Source: Helicoverpa zea (taxonomy: Eukaryota; Arthropoda; Insecta; Lepidoptera; Noctuidae). From it: DNA of 64,000 nucleotides. The translations under genes and the position numbers were made by a program. The notes beneath the pieces are model-generated. The model worked only from the letters and a program-made list of their open reading frames with translations, searched no databases and was not told where the DNA came from. The stretch's first letter is position 1, and every line of letters begins with the position of its first letter. The stretch is taken from positions 11,877,501 through 11,941,500 of the forward strand of contig NC_061460.1 of the NCBI RefSeq assembly GCF_022581195.2, in the 5' to 3' direction. Shown piece by piece: positions 62,541 to 64,000 of the stretch.

Positions 62541-63802
62541 TCTAAAACGCAATAAGACAAAATTTAACAGTTACCATGGAAACACATTCAAACGAAGCGT
62601 CATAAAGAATTAAATGTTCAATTTATAACACAACATTATCAAGAAATCATATTTACTATTTACTATGACAGACCTTTGCAATGTATGCAAGCATCAATAT
62701 TATTCTTCAATGAAGTCGTAGGGGCGTCAAAAAGTAGAACGTTTTTTTTTTTTACAATGACTTAATAATTTGATCTCTGAGAAAGATCCTGTTTAAAATA
62801 AATTGTGGATTCAATTGTTTTTTTAATGAATTATGATAAAATTAAAAACATAAAATTGGTTTAATCAATTCAATAATTTCTGAACAGGTCAAAGTCAACA
62901 TCTTTTATTGAAACTTGGCTATTTAGATTGCCAATTTTTCACGTCAGAATTACAAACGGAAAGCCCCAAATAAAGATATTGTCTATGTTTAATAGTAAAT
63001 AACCTTCCTTGACTATTTTTTCAAATTTTTATACACAAAGCACAAAATATCTTATTTTAAAATAATAGAGAAAACGAAATATAAAAAAAATACTAGGTAT
63101 ACCGACAAAAAACAATTTTTCCGCCATCCCTAGCTCAAGATTATTCAAGGATACATTTATCAAACGCCTGTATCAACCGACGCATCTGATTATAAATTAT
63201 GAACGAACCCATTCACAAGTTAAATTGTTACTATTATACTGCCCGGCTACTAAACGAGCGTAAACTGTCTAAGATTAATAAAACTATAGTAGTGTATGTG
63301 TAGCTAAGTTCACCGACAGTCGTTTATGTAAACGACTGGTTAAAATGTAACCTTTTTTGCTTTCGAAGTTATTTTAATAATAGTTTTTGTAAACACTCGG
63401 TAGAGACGATTTTAAAAAGGTAATGCTTATTTGTAAAGAAATCTCTTCCAGCATTCCTGATAAAAAAGCTTACCTACTAAGTATTTTAAAATACACAAAA
63501 CTTTATTAGCACTTCATATGATATTCTCTATAGCAAACAAAAGTCCTAAATGGAAGGTTGATCATGGATTTTTCAAGGTTTTAATTTACGATAAACAGCT
63601 GTTTAATCAGACGTTTATCTTGTTGGTGAAAATGGGCCTGGACTTTCCGTAAAAGGTTGTTTGAGATGGTTATAGTAATAAACTCTAGAGTGCTTTTATA
63701 AAGGCAGCTATAAAACTTAAATGATTAGGAAAGATAAAATGTATGCTAACAGCATGTACCTCTAGTCTCACGTATAAAAAAAAACAAATCACTCTGCAAT
63801 AA
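62541..63802. other. AT-rich intergenic DNA
   Basis: No gene seen. 63625-63645 has a solo end of the MITE family at 34624 (GTTGGTGAAAATGGGC). Confidence 0.45.
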
Positions 63803-63808
63803 TTTATT
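63803..63808 (-). terminator. Poly(A) signal of the gustatory receptor gene
   Basis: TTTATT on plus is AATAAA on minus, about 105 nt past the stop codon at 63912. Confidence 0.5.
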
Positions 63809-63911
63809 TTCAAGTCTTTAAAATCAATTACATTATTTCACACATAAAAAGAAAAAACACACAATATGACGTATAAATAAATCCTATACTGTCATTGTCT
63901 ATACAGGTAGT

Positions 63912-64000
63912 TCAATCATAGAAATGCGCGAACTGCACCATAGCGACAGTGTATGTGGTGAGGAGCGCGATCATGTTCAGTATCAGACTCATGTCTACCG
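63912..64000 (-). CDS. Gustatory receptor, C-terminal exon (partial)
   Basis: The minus strand entering at 64000 encodes a hydrophobic segment (MSLILNMIALL), then TTYTVAMVQFAHFYD and TGA at 63912-63914. Insect gustatory receptors end with a seventh transmembrane helix carrying TYhhhhhQF, which this matches (TYTVAMVQF), and their last exon is typically this short. The rest of the gene lies beyond the right edge. Ligand class (sugar, bitter, CO2) cannot be told from the tail. Only about 28 residues are visible, so the family call rests on one motif plus position at the C-terminus. Confidence 0.7.
   Translation of the reverse strand, partial: VDMSLILNMIALLTTYTVAMVQFAHFYD

Noticed and set aside
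1..64000. CRISPR arrays, operons, rRNA genes, prokaryotic insertion sequences
   Set aside because: None seen; the spliced genes and repeat types are animal.

Overview
The window is animal genomic DNA, most likely from a moth (Lepidoptera, possibly Noctuidae). The case rests on AT-rich introns and intergenic DNA, GT-AG introns, tRNA-derived SINEs ending in (GAT)n-type tails, TC...CTAG Helitrons and many TA- or TTA-flanked MITEs. There are three supportable protein genes. (1) A five-exon secreted acid-lipase gene on + (6512-13119, 424 aa) has a signal peptide and an intact Ser191-Asp365-His396 triad. (2) A long minus-strand gene (CDS 36228 down to 14523, 8 coding exons, about 926 aa) encodes a GBD-FH3 protein followed by a coiled coil and a Ser-rich tail, with no FH1 or FH2. 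This is the architecture of Multiple wing hairs (Mwh), the planar-cell-polarity repressor of actin prehairs. (3) The last exon of a gustatory receptor (minus, 63912-64000) carries the TYxxxxxQF ending and runs off the right edge.

Layout: 1-6190 is repeat-rich intergenic DNA with a 227-bp MITE, SINEs and a retroelement with a 62-nt poly(T). 6191-13119 holds a second MITE copy, the lipase promoter and the lipase gene, whose introns contain a truncated RTE-like LINE with 14-bp target-site duplications (TSDs). Lipase and mwh are tail to tail across 13120-14522. 14523-36250 is the mwh body; two introns of 6.3 and 9.7 kb are filled with MITEs and SINE relics. 36251-47750 holds a Mutator-like long-TIR element with a 9-bp TSD, a cluster of TATCGATA motifs, a GC-rich retroelement tail and, at 44.2 and 45.0 kb, two tandemly duplicated promoter-plus-first-exon modules. 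These are best read as alternative mwh first exons. 47757-59536 is a transposon tower: a small repeat is split by a plus-strand Helitron, which holds a minus-strand Helitron, which holds another Helitron, which holds a SINE. A second, near-identical copy of the middle Helitron lies 8.84 kb away and preserves the empty site. 59537-63900 contains SINEs, a 586-bp foldback element and Helitron relics.

The genes do not form one pathway. The lipase points to midgut or fat-body lipid digestion, mwh to epidermal or wing polarity, and the receptor to chemosensation. All identities come from reading the sequence; no database search was run. Gene models rest on splice signals, phase continuity and family motifs.
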